Of a stretch of DNA of 64,000 nt, positions 47,813 to 56,735 are shown one piece after another. Numbering within the stretch: position 1 is the stretch's first letter; the number at the start of each line of letters is the position of its first letter. The translations under genes and the position numbers were made by a program. Origin of the DNA: Psychrobacter cibarius. Its GTDB lineage: Bacteria > Pseudomonadota > Gammaproteobacteria > Pseudomonadales > Moraxellaceae. The notes below the pieces were generated by a model. The model ran no database searches. It was not told the origin of the DNA and worked only from the letters and a program-made list of their open reading frames with translations. The stretch lies in NCBI GenBank assembly GCA_030686115.1, contig CP131612.1, positions 2,790,001 through 2,854,000 on the forward strand, read 5' to 3'.

Positions 47813-48199
47813 ACTGACTCTCTTTGTAATGTGTCCAAATGATTTGGCTAAATAATATGTTTAGAATAACAATGCCAAAACGGCGTAAATCGCGATTTAA
47901 TCAATCGCGCTAATATGGTCGCATTCATCATACTATACTCGTTGCACTTTCAACCATCACCTTTACCTTTTGTTAATAAATACGATAGCACGGTGTAACA
48001 TAGAAGTGATAGCAAGCCATAATTTTTGCCAAACGCGTTACTAGTAGCAGTAAACAATTGATACTGTTATAAATAATTTATCATAACGACCAACAATTGA
48101 CCCTGCTAATTTTTCACATTGTCATAGGGTTGTGATAAAATACGCCACCTGTTAATCACCTATCACGCTATATTTTTAGTCAATCATGGACTTATCCTT
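47813..48199 (+). promoter_or_regulatory. slt/miaB divergent region with a miaB promoter
   Basis: This 387-bp region between divergent genes contains TTCACA (48113-48118) and TAAAAT (48136-48141) at 17-bp spacing, a good sigma-70 promoter placing a start about 50 bases before the miaB ATG. The same -35 hexamer precedes trmB. Nothing else is seen. Confidence 0.55.
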
Positions 48200-49690
48200 A
48201 TGAGTGTTACTGTATTTAATCCCCGCATCGATGACACTGCTGTCGCTGAAACAACCGCTACTGCGCCTGCTGTCACTGCACTCAAAGAATCAAGTTCAGC
48301 CCAAGCACCTGTCAAAACAGCGACTAAGAAAGTCTTTGTCACCACACAGGGCTGTCAGATGAACGTCTATGATTCTGGCAAAATGCTGGATGTGCTCGGT
48401 GATTCCCACGGTATGGAAGTCACGCATGATATCGATGAAGCCGATGTGCTGCTGATGAATACCTGCTCTATCCGCGAAAAAGCGCAAGAGAAAGTATTTT
48501 CAGAATTGGGCCGCTGGCGCAAACTAAAAGAAAAACGCCCTGACCTCGTCATCGGCGTCGGTGGTTGCGTGGCCTCACAAGAAGGCGATAATATCCAAAA
48601 ACGTGCGCCTTACGTCGACATGGTGTTTGGCCCGCAAACCTTGCACCGTCTGCCAGAGCTGTATGATCAATCACATGAACAACGTGAAATCGCGCCTAAA
48701 AACCGTATCGGTACGATTGATGTGTCATTCCCGAGTATCGAAAAGTTTGACTTTTTGCCTGAGCCAAGAGTGGAAGGGTTTAAAGCCTTTGTCTCCATCA
48801 TGGAAGGTTGCTCAAAATATTGCTCATTTTGCGTCGTTCCTTATACCCGCGGTGAAGAGTTATCACGTCCACTCGATGACGTATTGGCTGAGATTGATAG
48901 CTTAGCAGCGCAAGGTGTGCGTGAAATCAACCTATTGGGTCAAAACGTCAACGGCTATCGCGGTGAAAAAGACGATGGCAGCATTTGCCGTTTCGCCGAG
49001 CTATTGCATTATGTCTCGCATGTCGATGGTGTCGAGCGTATTCGCTATACGACCAGCCATCCGCTAGAGTTCACTGATGACATCATTGATGCCTATGCAC
49101 AATTGCCAGAGCTGGTTTCTCACTTGCATCTACCTGTGCAAAGTGGCTCAAACGCTATCTTGGCAGCGATGAAGCGCAATCACACGATTGATGTCTATAT
49201 CAATCAGATTAATAAGCTCAAAGCCATTCGTCCTGATATTCACTTATCGAGCGACTTTATCATTGGCTTCCCTGGTGAGACAGATCAAGATTTCCAAGAT
49301 ACTTTGAACTTGGCCAAAGAATTGAACTTCGATCATTCTTATAGTTTTATCTACTCGAAGCGTCCGGGCACGCCAGCCGCTGAGTTGCCAGATGATGTGA
49401 GTTTCAAAACTAAAAAAGAACGCTTGGCAGAATTCCAAAAGGTCATCATTGATTCAACGCTAGCGAAAACGCATGAGATGGTCGGCACCACGACACGTGT
49501 GTTGGTGGAACAAATTGCCAACCGTCATCCTGACTGCTTAATCGGCACAGCGGATAACACCCGTACGGTTATGTTCCCTCATGATGTCGAAAAAATGGAT
49601 GAGATGTTGGGTAAACTCGTGAGCGTACGTATTACTGATTTCGTCAGTCCGCACATGGTAAAAGGTGAGCTAATCGAAGTGTTGGCGTAA
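48200..49690 (+). CDS. miaB: tRNA-2-methylthio-N6-isopentenyladenosine(37) synthase MiaB
   Basis: Radical-SAM methylthiotransferase acting on i6A37 of tRNAs. The product has an N-terminal UPF0004 domain with the second-cluster cysteines C52 (TQGCQMN), C89 (NTCSIREKA) and C123 (GGCVA), the radical-SAM CxxxCxxC motif CSKYCSFC (C204, C208, C211), and a C-terminal TRAM domain (about 425-495). At 496 aa it is somewhat longer than E. coli MiaB (474) because of a Thr/Ala-rich N-terminal tail of about 42 residues. The ribosome site is weak, but a good promoter lies upstream and a terminator follows. phoH and ybeY, its usual neighbours, are not next to it. Confidence 0.97.
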   Translation: MSVTVFNPRIDDTAVAETTATAPAVTALKESSSAQAPVKTATKKVFVTTQGCQMNVYDSGKMLDVLGDSHGMEVTHDIDEADVLLMNTCSIREKAQEKVFSELGRWRKLKEKRPDLVIGVGGCVASQEGDNIQKRAPYVDMVFGPQTLHRLPELYDQSHEQREIAPKNRIGTIDVSFPSIEKFDFLPEPRVEGFKAFVSIMEGCSKYCSFCVVPYTRGEELSRPLDDVLAEIDSLAAQGVREINLLGQNVNGYRGEKDDGSICRFAELLHYVSHVDGVERIRYTTSHPLEFTDDIIDAYAQLPELVSHLHLPVQSGSNAILAAMKRNHTIDVYINQINKLKAIRPDIHLSSDFIIGFPGETDQDFQDTLNLAKELNFDHSYSFIYSKRPGTPAAELPDDVSFKTKKERLAEFQKVIIDSTLAKTHEMVGTTTRVLVEQIANRHPDCLIGTADNTRTVMFPHDVEKMDEMLGKLVSVRITDFVSPHMVKGELIEVLA

Positions 49691-49733
49691 CTGTTAGAAA
49701 GCGGCTACTCAAAAATAGCTATGAGTCAATAAG

Positions 49734-49769
49734 AAAAAGCCGTTCGCTATGATAGTGAACGGCTTTTTT
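49734..49769 (+). terminator. Intrinsic terminator after miaB
   Basis: Stem GCCGTTC-CTAT / ATAG-GAACGGC (49739-49763, one mispair), A5 before and T6 after. Confidence 0.87.
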
Positions 49770-49802
49770 GTTGTTTAAATTTAAGATTAAGATGAGCGAT
49801 TG

Positions 49803-50039
49803 CTACTCCGACAACCAATCCGTCTGCCGTAGCTGCTGCTTGGTCTCACGGCGACGTTTTTTTCGGACGATATCGATATCCTCCTTTTCGTGAATACCAC
49901 CTTTTCTTAACAGTGGATCCAATGCCAAATAGTTGCGCGGCTTGACTGTACCTAGTGAGTGCTGGGCACCTGTTTCAGCTTGCTGTTCTAACTGCCGTTC
50001 AATCTGCTTGGCCTTTTTTAGAGTTTGTTTTAAGCTCAT
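49803..50039 (-). CDS. Small basic hypothetical protein downstream of rtcB
   Basis: A 78-residue Lys/Arg/Gln-rich protein: MSLKQTLKKAKQIERQLEQQAE is helical, the middle has NYLALDPLLRKGGIHEKEDIDIVRKKRRRETKQQ. I do not recognise a family; there is no signal or span. AGGT precedes the ATG. It lies 105 bp downstream of rtcB on the same strand, so it may share its transcript. The strong positive charge would suit RNA or ribosome contact, which is only inference. Confidence 0.65.
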   Translation of the reverse strand: MSLKQTLKKAKQIERQLEQQAETGAQHSLGTVKPRNYLALDPLLRKGGIHEKEDIDIVRKKRRRETKQQLRQTDWLSE

Positions 50040-50144
50040 ATTGTTACCTATACTTTAATGTTTCTGAGATACCAAAGCCGAAACTTGTACACTGAGTACA
50101 TTTAGTTCGGTTGACATCGTCGTGGCTCGCTATGGTTTAACTCG

Positions 50145-51359
50145 TTAGCCTTTAATACACATCACCTGCTTCAGCGTATGCACCACTTCTACTAAGTCAG
50201 ATTGATTCGCCATTACTTCATCAATGTCTTTATAAGCACCGGGTATTTCATCGATGACGCCTTTGTCTTTGCGACATTCAACACCATCCGTCTGTGCTTT
50301 TAGCTCATCAATAGTAAACGCTCGCATGGCTTTACCTCGGCTCATCTGTCGTCCTGCCCCATGTGAACATGAGCAAAACGACTCTTCTGCGCCTAGACCG
50401 CGTACGATAAAGGATTTTGCGCCCATAGAGCCTGGGATAATGCCAAGCTCACCGGCATAAGCACTGATCGCGCCTTTACGAGTGACATAGACTTGCTCAC
50501 CGAAATGCACCTCTTCATTGACATAATTATGATGGCAATTGATGGCTTCTTTCGTCAACTGAAATCGTGGTAACCCCGCTTGTGGCGACTGCAATGACTT
50601 GATGACTAATCGCATCATCTCACGGCGATTTTCTAGCGCGTAGTCCTGCGCCCAACCCACCGTTTCAACGTAATCAGCAAAGCCATCAGACCCTTCGGCA
50701 AAGTAAGACAAATCTCGATCTGGCACATGACCAAAGCGCGATTGACGCTCTTTTTTTGCTAAATTAATAAAGTACTGGCCGATACAATTACCAATACCAC
50801 GGCTGCCAGAATGCAGCATTACCCAGACATCTTTGTTTTCATCTAAGCAAAGCTCAATGAAATGATTGCCACCGCCGAGTGTTCCCAACTGCTTTGCCCA
50901 CGTGCGCTCAAAGCCTTTGAGCATTTTGAGTAAACCTGGATGCTTATAAGTAATCGGTTTTAGGCGTTTGCCTAGTGGATCAAGCGTTGAGTTCTTGGCT
51001 TGGATTTGTTTGTGCATGTTGAAGCCAACAGGCACTTGCTGCTCAACGATCGACCGCAATGACTTTAAGCTGTCAGGCAGATCACTCGCTGTCAGTGACA
51101 AACGCACCGCGTTCATACCGCAGCCGATATCCACACCAACGGCGGCAGGGATAATGGCTGATTTGGTCGGGATCACACTACCGACTGTAGCACCTTTGCC
51201 AACGTGCACATCGGGCATCACCGCGATATGCGAGTGTACAAACTCCAACTGAGCCAAATTGCGTAGTTGCTGCATCGCACCTTGCTCAACATCCGAGGTA
51301 TAAATTTTGACTGGTACGCCGTGTTTACGATTTTCGTTTAATATTAATTGAATGCTCAT
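50145..51359 (-). CDS. rtcB: RNA-splicing ligase RtcB
   Basis: GTP-dependent ligase joining 2',3'-cyclic phosphate and 5'-OH RNA ends in RNA repair. Motifs include AAVGVDIGCGMNAVR (metal-binding), LGTLGGGNHFIELC, LHSGSRGIGN and CSHGAGRQMSRGKA, where the histidine takes the guanylate. At 404 aa it matches bacterial RtcB. The ribosome site before ATG 51359 is weak. RtcA and the sigma-54 regulator RtcR, often adjacent in Escherichia, are absent here; a 78-aa basic protein follows instead. The upstream region is 900 bp of non-coding DNA. Confidence 0.95.
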   Translation of the reverse strand: MSIQLILNENRKHGVPVKIYTSDVEQGAMQQLRNLAQLEFVHSHIAVMPDVHVGKGATVGSVIPTKSAIIPAAVGVDIGCGMNAVRLSLTASDLPDSLKSLRSIVEQQVPVGFNMHKQIQAKNSTLDPLGKRLKPITYKHPGLLKMLKGFERTWAKQLGTLGGGNHFIELCLDENKDVWVMLHSGSRGIGNCIGQYFINLAKKERQSRFGHVPDRDLSYFAEGSDGFADYVETVGWAQDYALENRREMMRLVIKSLQSPQAGLPRFQLTKEAINCHHNYVNEEVHFGEQVYVTRKGAISAYAGELGIIPGSMGAKSFIVRGLGAEESFCSCSHGAGRQMSRGKAMRAFTIDELKAQTDGVECRKDKGVIDEIPGAYKDIDEVMANQSDLVEVVHTLKQVMCIKG

Positions 51360-51890
51360 AATTTATATTTTCTATTTTATTATTTTGGAACCATGTAACG
51401 TATTTTCTTATTTATCTATTTTTACAATTTTTAGACATTACTTATCCATCTCTATTAAACAAAATATTTAACAAGAAAATAATTTAATAAACCATAAATT
51501 ACAGACAATAAAATACCATATATCTATTAAATTAAAAAATTAATAGAAATGCATGGTTAATTTATTATAGGACGTTTTTAAGAAAGGTTTTACCATACCC
51601 ATTTTGAAAGCATAAACATTATGCATACTGAAAAACATACGCTAAACGATAGCAATCTTATTGGTAATAACGGTAAAGCAAAATGTGAGGTAAACAGATA
51701 TAGTTAGTTCAATATAATTTCGATACAAGGAAACCGAGTGCAAGTTATACATTAGTATGCTTAGCGAGGATGACGGTGTAGCAGATTTATATATACTTGA
51801 CTATAGCAACAGGTACAGTGCTGAGCACGGACGCATAGCTATTTTGACACAGTAGACTTAGAGGCAGGATAAAGCGATTAGATACAGAAC

Positions 51891-51933
51891 GCTATTCTGT
51901 TGATATCAATAAATAGGATATCAACAGAATAGC
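51891..51933. repeat. 17-bp perfect inverted repeat (hairpin)
   Basis: Arms GCTATTCTGTTGATATC (51891-51907) and GATATCAACAGAATAGC (51917-51933) with a nine-base loop. No T-tract follows on either strand, so it is not a standard terminator. Confidence 0.8.
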
Positions 51934-51945
51934 TTGTATATAGAT

Positions 51946-52032
51946 TCAGCCAAACCTGTTCGAAGTCGTCATTGCTGTCAGGTAGTTTACACATTCAATC
52001 TTTAAAAACGTCTTGATAGTTAAATAGGACAC
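51946..52032 (-). CDS. Possible 28-aa small protein with strong ribosome site
   Basis: A GTG at 52032 is preceded at seven bases by GGAGG (complement of 52040-52044), an ideal Shine-Dalgarno. The frame encodes 28 residues, starting VSYLTIKTFLKIECVNYL, and stops at 51946, twelve bases before a strong hairpin. There is no recognisable family, and a frame this short can arise by chance; the ribosome site and the hairpin are the only support. Confidence 0.25.
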   Translation of the reverse strand: MSYLTIKTFLKIECVNYLTAMTTSNRFG

Positions 52033-52263
52033 GATGATTCCTCCATAGGTTGTGGCTAATTATTGTAGACAATAGTAGCAGATTTATTGGGGTAACTTAT
52101 CGCTTACATAGAAGCTAATAAATCGATGTGGTAATAATAACGATTTAAAAAACAAAGTCAATAATTAATTTTAATTAAATACAAAATACTATGTTTTATT
52201 AAACCTGTTATTTTAATATCGTTAATTTAATAGTGTTATTTTAAATATAGAATTCAGAAACAT

Positions 52264-52998
52264 TTAAACCGTAAAGCTATTTATTACTTCAGCCAATAAA
52301 GCGGCTGCAATGATGATAAATATGACGCCGCAACCACGATTGAGCCACGCTAAACGATTGCCAACATCGAGCCAACTTGCCAGCTTTGTACCACCCAAGG
52401 TATAAACGATTTGCCAAATTGTTTCACTTAAGAACAACCCTATCGTTAATAAAACATATTGCGGCCATAACGGCGCATTAAAATTGATAAATTTGGGGAA
52501 GAAAGCGGCAAAAAATAAGATGGCTTTGGGGTTAGATAGCGATACCCAAATACCTGTACGAAATAGGGTCGTATTACTTGGCGAGATTCTAACCGCTGCG
52601 CTTGAGAGCGAACGCGGCTGCGGTGTACCAGCTGTATCTTCACTACCAGAAACAGTATATTCTGCCGCGACTTCTTCGCTCATTTCACGAGCATCACTCA
52701 TCAAGCTGCCATCGCCTGCATCGCGCCAAGAGCTAATACCCAGATAGATTAAATACGCCGCACCCACTGCCTTAATGACTGTCAACAACCAAGGCGACTG
52801 GCGACTGATCACATCGAGTCCAAGTAGTGTCGATAGCAGCAAAATAAACAACCCAAGGCTCAGTCCTGCCAGCGTCCACAATGTGCGCTTTACGCCATAG
52901 TTCATGCCATACTGAAACGCGAGCAGCATATTGGGACCTGGGGTCGCTGAGATAAAAAACGTACTTGCAAAGAATACTGCAAACAGATGCCAAGACAT
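52264..52998 (-). CDS. LysE/RhtB-family amino-acid exporter
   Basis: An inner-membrane translocator of the LysE superfamily that exports amino acids or their derivatives. The 244-residue protein has six spans; the N-terminus FFISATPGPNMLLAFQYGMNYGVKR is the RhtB signature (PGPNML), and GIWVSLSNPKAILFFAAFFPKFI is the second family motif. The loop between spans 3 and 4 is longer than usual, with an acidic/Ser-rich insert (about 112-150). AGGGG lies eight bases before the ATG. Single gene; substrate not predictable. Confidence 0.9.
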   Translation of the reverse strand: MSWHLFAVFFASTFFISATPGPNMLLAFQYGMNYGVKRTLWTLAGLSLGLFILLLSTLLGLDVISRQSPWLLTVIKAVGAAYLIYLGISSWRDAGDGSLMSDAREMSEEVAAEYTVSGSEDTAGTPQPRSLSSAAVRISPSNTTLFRTGIWVSLSNPKAILFFAAFFPKFINFNAPLWPQYVLLTIGLFLSETIWQIVYTLGGTKLASWLDVGNRLAWLNRGCGVIFIIIAAALLAEVINSFTV

Positions 52999-53143
52999 CG
53001 ACCAACCCCTACTTTGTTATTTATAAAAATTTATCGTAATAATGCCAAACTGCTAAAAAATAAACACCGCCATAACGACGGTGTCTCTTCTGCTAACTCG
53101 TCACTTGCTGATAACAGAAAGGAAGACTTGCTGATTTAATCCA

Positions 53144-54376
53144 TCAATTGATCGTACAGCTGTCTAATAACTTCTGTAAAAAACCATCACAGCGCTCAAT
53201 TTCACTCAGCTTAACGTATTCATCAGCTTTATGCGCCTGCTCAATACTACCGGGACCGCAGATAATCGTTGGGATGCCAGCATTGGTAAATTGCCCGCCC
53301 TCAGTTGCATAAGCCACTTTATGACGCTCTTTATCTCCAGTCAGAGCGGCTATTAACGATTGCAATTCAGCACTGTCGTTATCAGTCATTGCCGGTACGC
53401 TTTCTTCTTGCATCAGCTCAATGCCAGTATCGGCAGCACGTGCTTGCATCTGGGCATTTAATTCTGCCACTTTCGCTTGAATCGGTGCAAGAATATCCTC
53501 TTGCGTCATATGCGGCAGGTTACGATAGTCAAAGGTAAACTCGCATAGATTAGGCACAATATTGGTCGCGGTACCACCTCGAATCGTGCCTACAGACAAT
53601 GTGGAATAAGGCACATCGAATAGCGCGTTCCCATCTTCAAGAGCACCATCACGATGGCTCAATTCTTCTGCCAACTCATCAACATAACCAATCAAACGAC
53701 TGGCATAGCTGATAGCATTGACACCTTGGGCGGTCAATGACGAATGCGCAGACTTACCATGGACGCGGCAACGATAAACGGCAATGCCTTTATGTGCCAC
53801 AACCATCGTCATATTGGTTGGCTCACCGACGATACAATAATCAGGTGTGATACCACGAGCTTTCAAATCTGCCAGTATCAATGGCGCACCCAAACAGCCC
53901 ACTTCTTCATCGAATGACAATGCCAAATGCAGTGGACGACGTAACTGACCGCTATTTGATAATTGCACAGCGCGTGGTAATAACGTCAATGCACAAGCGA
54001 TAAAACCTTTCATATCACACGCACCGCGTCCGTATAGCTTATCGCCACGTATCGTCGCAGTGAATGGATCTGACGCCCAGTCTTGACCATCAACTGGCAC
54101 CACATCGGTATGACCAGACAGCACCAGACCATGATTTACTTCATCAAAGTTTTTGCCTGCTGGCACAGTGACGAATAGATTGGCTTTGTTTTTGGCTTCA
54201 TTAAAAGTCAAATCTACTATCAAACCTAATTGTTCACAGTACGCTTGCACATCTTCAATCAAGGCTAAATTTGAATGGCGACTGACCGTATCAAAAGCAA
54301 TCAAACGCGTTAGCCAATCGATACTATGCGCAGGGTAAGACGTATTTTTGAGCTGATTATTATTGTTCGAAGTCAT
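53144..54376 (-). CDS. argE: Acetylornithine deacetylase
   Basis: Zinc aminopeptidase-fold enzyme that releases ornithine from N-acetylornithine in arginine synthesis. The metal-site motifs of the M20 family are present: SGHTDVVPV (H89, D91), GRGACDMKGF (D121), and LALSFDEEVGCLG with E157 (base) and E158 (metal). The dimerisation domain covers about 195-310 with VHGKSAHSS. The end YATEGGQFTNAGIPTIICGPGSIEQAHKADEYV closes the metal site. At 410 aa it is slightly longer than E. coli ArgE (383). AAGGA lies seven bases before the ATG. A DapE role is less likely on the overall pattern. Confidence 0.9.
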   Translation of the reverse strand: MTSNNNNQLKNTSYPAHSIDWLTRLIAFDTVSRHSNLALIEDVQAYCEQLGLIVDLTFNEAKNKANLFVTVPAGKNFDEVNHGLVLSGHTDVVPVDGQDWASDPFTATIRGDKLYGRGACDMKGFIACALTLLPRAVQLSNSGQLRRPLHLALSFDEEVGCLGAPLILADLKARGITPDYCIVGEPTNMTMVVAHKGIAVYRCRVHGKSAHSSLTAQGVNAISYASRLIGYVDELAEELSHRDGALEDGNALFDVPYSTLSVGTIRGGTATNIVPNLCEFTFDYRNLPHMTQEDILAPIQAKVAELNAQMQARAADTGIELMQEESVPAMTDNDSAELQSLIAALTGDKERHKVAYATEGGQFTNAGIPTIICGPGSIEQAHKADEYVKLSEIERCDGFLQKLLDSCTIN

Positions 54377-54511
54377 GAAATATCCTTATCACGATATAAT
54401 ACCGATTTTAGAAAGACGGTTAGCGATGTTAAATTTTCCAAGCCTACTAGATGTAGTACTCGCACTCATTTTTCGCTACTGTAATTTCTGGAATGGTAAA
54501 AATAGAAAGCG

Positions 54512-54997
54512 TTAGCGCCTTTGAAATGCGCGCTGTTGCAGCACCTTTATTTCTGCATCTAATCCAACAATCGGACCTTGTACTGATACATTTGGTGCTA
54601 CTTCTTGAATACTTAATGAATTAATTGGTGATGTTGATGTCACGCCCATCTCCTCCATCCATTCATCCAACTGTTTTGATGAGCTGACATAAACGATACG
54701 ACCAAGCCCTGCCCACGCATGCGCGGCCGAACACATGGCACAATGCTCGCCTGAGGTATAAACCACAGCGTTAGCGCGCGCCTCCGCTGTCATATTTGCT
54801 GCTGCCCATTTTGCAACAGCAATTTCAGGATGATAGGTTGCATCGACAGAATTGGCTCGGTTACGATCTTCATGCAGCACATGACCGTCGCCGTCGACCA
54901 ATACGCTACCAAATGGCTCATCGCCCGCCTCTAAAGCTTCAGTAGCAAGCTCTACGCAGCGGCGCAAATACATCATATCATTAGCGGTAATCATCAT
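54512..54997 (-). CDS. Nucleoside/guanine deaminase-like zinc protein (CDA fold)
   Basis: A small zinc deaminase of the cytidine-deaminase superfamily. ATG 54997 (MMITANDMMYLRR, 161 aa) has AGAGAG upstream and is preferred over the longer frame to 55048. The N-terminus RRCVELATEALEAGDEPFGSVLVD and the zinc motif are recognisable: YHPEIAVA provides His and Glu (HPE rather than the usual HAE), and SGEHCAMCSAAHAW the two cysteines. The variant HPE occurs in a Pseudomonas/Acinetobacter group annotated as nucleoside deaminase; the substrate is unknown. It lies just downstream of a MITE-like element. Confidence 0.85.
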   Translation of the reverse strand: MMITANDMMYLRRCVELATEALEAGDEPFGSVLVDGDGHVLHEDRNRANSVDATYHPEIAVAKWAAANMTAEARANAVVYTSGEHCAMCSAAHAWAGLGRIVYVSSSKQLDEWMEEMGVTSTSPINSLSIQEVAPNVSVQGPIVGLDAEIKVLQQRAFQRR

Positions 54998-55064
54998 AAT
55001 CTCTCTTCTATTACCTAAGCGCCAGTAATGACCCTTAAAATCTCTCATATCTTTTTAGAAAATA

Positions 55065-55239
55065 CTCGGGCGTGTCCTCATTTTGAAAATGGTGATAAAA
55101 ATGAGATAAATGATAGCCAAATCAGAAAAATAGCGCAGATAATATCGGGACATTAACCAGCTATTTGACGTAGTTTTGCAAGATTTGACTATTTTTAGCC
55201 CATTTAGTCGCTTTCTCTTAGATTGAGGACACGCCCTAG
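55065..55239. mobile_element. MITE-like element, about 167 bp, with 12-bp terminal repeats
   Basis: Ends GGCGTGTCCTCA (55069-55080) and TGAGGACACGCC (55224-55235) are perfect inverted repeats. They are flanked by CTCG and CTAG, a near-perfect 4-bp duplication of the YTAR type used by IS5-family transposases. There is no coding capacity. A CATTTTGAAAATG palindrome lies just inside the left end. It sits between the UPF0149 gene and the deaminase gene. Confidence 0.75.
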
Positions 55240-55293
55240 CATGGATGATAAGTTGGCTTTTATGACAGATTGCTTCTTACGATGGCGTCTTTA

Positions 55294-55947
55294 TTATGAA
55301 GGACGGTTTTGATTCATCGCATCAACGACTGGCGGCATTGGCTTTGGTAACTTGCCTTCTGCCTGCAGCTCTTTGGTGGTTTTGGCATCGATAGCCAGTC
55401 CAGCAATCAGGGCAATATCTTTAACAGGTTTACGCTTGCGGGTGGCAAAGCTCACTGGTACCATGCGCGCAAACTCATAAATATGCAGATAAGACTCTTC
55501 GCCACCTTCAAAGTTTTCATCATCCTCTAGTCGAATACCACCGATTTTAGCCAAATCAGACAGCATCTCATTTTCGTCACCACTGAGACCACAGTCGGTA
55601 ATCCCAAAACCCGTCATAAAACCATTTGCCCACTGTTTCAATGCCATCACGCGCTCGTACAAATCATGTTCATCATCTGGTACTAATGGCGTATAAGAAT
55701 AAGCATCGTCTTTGTCTTTAAGCTGAAAAACAGTGTCTTCCGCTTCTTCTGTTAACAGTGTCAATGCTTCATCAGGTAACGGCGCAAAACTGAGCTCCTC
55801 AAATACCTTAGCCCATACTTGCTCATCAGGCGCATTACAGGCAGTCATCAGCCCTGTCATCAAGCCATGCACTTCGCTGATAGATACGTCAGTCCAGTCA
55901 TCAAAAGCAGTCAGCCATGTATTCCAGCCAGATATATTGTCATTCAT
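55294..55947 (-). CDS. UPF0149 (YgfB/YecA-like) family protein
   Basis: A helical cytosolic protein. The N-terminus has WLTAFDDWTDVSISEVHGLMTGLMTACNAPDEQVW, the typical UPF0149 SxxExHGLLxG pattern, followed by ALTLLTEEAEDTVFQLKDKDDAY and LKQWANGFMTGFGI, the second family block. The C-terminus differs from E. coli YgfB and is longer (217 aa versus about 190), with SFATRKRKP and a Pro-rich tail. In gammaproteobacteria ygfB sits next to zapA; here the coiled-coil gene and zapA lie on the opposite strand 230 bp away. In Pseudomonas, YgfB affects ampD-linked beta-lactam resistance; whether that applies here is unknown. Confidence 0.85.
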   Translation of the reverse strand: MNDNISGWNTWLTAFDDWTDVSISEVHGLMTGLMTACNAPDEQVWAKVFEELSFAPLPDEALTLLTEEAEDTVFQLKDKDDAYSYTPLVPDDEHDLYERVMALKQWANGFMTGFGITDCGLSGDENEMLSDLAKIGGIRLEDDENFEGGEESYLHIYEFARMVPVSFATRKRKPVKDIALIAGLAIDAKTTKELQAEGKLPKPMPPVVDAMNQNRPS

Positions 55948-56179
55948 AATAGAGGTCCTAGTGATTGATTATTGCTTAAAAAATAAAAACAGACGGATAA
56001 AATAGGTGTGAGACATCGCTTGATATTATCAATCAAACCATGGCTAATAAAAATAAACAAACAACGCCTAATATAGGTAATTACTTTGTTGATATAGATA
56101 TTATGCGGTCACCTATGGCATTATTAAACGCAGAGAACAAAATTCATTCACGCTTACTTGTTAAGGATAAAAACTGACT

Positions 56180-56620
56180 ATGTATGATCAACTTAGAATA
56201 TTAGAAAAAATGATACTCGACATAAAAAAACAGTATCAGCTTGTCAGTGCTGAACTTAGCAGCCTCAAACAGCATCCTGTTAGCGACCCTCAAGAGCTTG
56301 CAGCATTAACGACCAAGCTCAATACTAGTCATAGCGAACGCGATAGTGCCAAAAAACAATTGAACGATCTCGACAAGCGCTACCAAAGCTTGGCTGAAGC
56401 GCATCATATGATAGGCGAAGAACAAGATAAATTGCAAAAACAGGTCAGCCAATTGCAACAACAAAACAGCCAGTTACAGCAACAAAATAATGAATTAAAG
56501 CAGCAATATAGCGATATTAAACAGCAAAACAGTGAGCTGCAGAAAAAGAATCAATTGGCAGCTGAGCGTACACAAGTTGTATTAAAACGCTTAACTCACA
56601 TCGATCAAGTAGAAGGCTGA
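56180..56620 (+). CDS. Coiled-coil protein (TIGR02449/ZapB-like) upstream of zapA
   Basis: A 146-residue protein that is almost entirely coiled coil, with a Gln/Asn/Leu heptad region around 92-125 (QLQQQNSQLQQQNNELKQQY) whose period is seven. It begins MYDQLRILEKMILDIKKQYQ. Position and character match the small coiled-coil family TIGR02449, which sits between ygfB and zapA in Pseudomonas and resembles ZapB, but this version is about twice as long. No other domain is present. A role in division-ring support is inferred from the neighbour only. AAGGA lies 13 bases before the ATG. Confidence 0.7.
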   Translation: MYDQLRILEKMILDIKKQYQLVSAELSSLKQHPVSDPQELAALTTKLNTSHSERDSAKKQLNDLDKRYQSLAEAHHMIGEEQDKLQKQVSQLQQQNSQLQQQNNELKQQYSDIKQQNSELQKKNQLAAERTQVVLKRLTHIDQVEG

Positions 56621-56735
56621 TCAGGGATGGCAATAAACGATGACCGATCATCACTACTTGCTAAGGAACTGACAAAATCAAAACGGTAATATCTTATATT
56701 ACTCATTTTACTGACCAGACATTGTAGGATTTATC

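Larger units (their letters stand above)
51360..52263. other. 900-bp non-coding region upstream of rtcB
   Basis: The AT-rich part (51360-51600) probably carries the rtcB promoter. The middle holds a 17-bp perfect hairpin (51891-51933) and a 28-codon frame with a perfect Shine-Dalgarno (52032 to 51946, minus strand), listed separately. I recognise no decayed transposase or longer gene. Its length and the mixed base composition suggest DNA that has lost a gene or gained an insertion. Confidence 0.5.

Noticed and set aside
51621-51707. 28-codon plus-strand frame starting MHTEKHTLND
   Set aside because: No Shine-Dalgarno, no neighbouring signals, low-complexity AT-rich surroundings.
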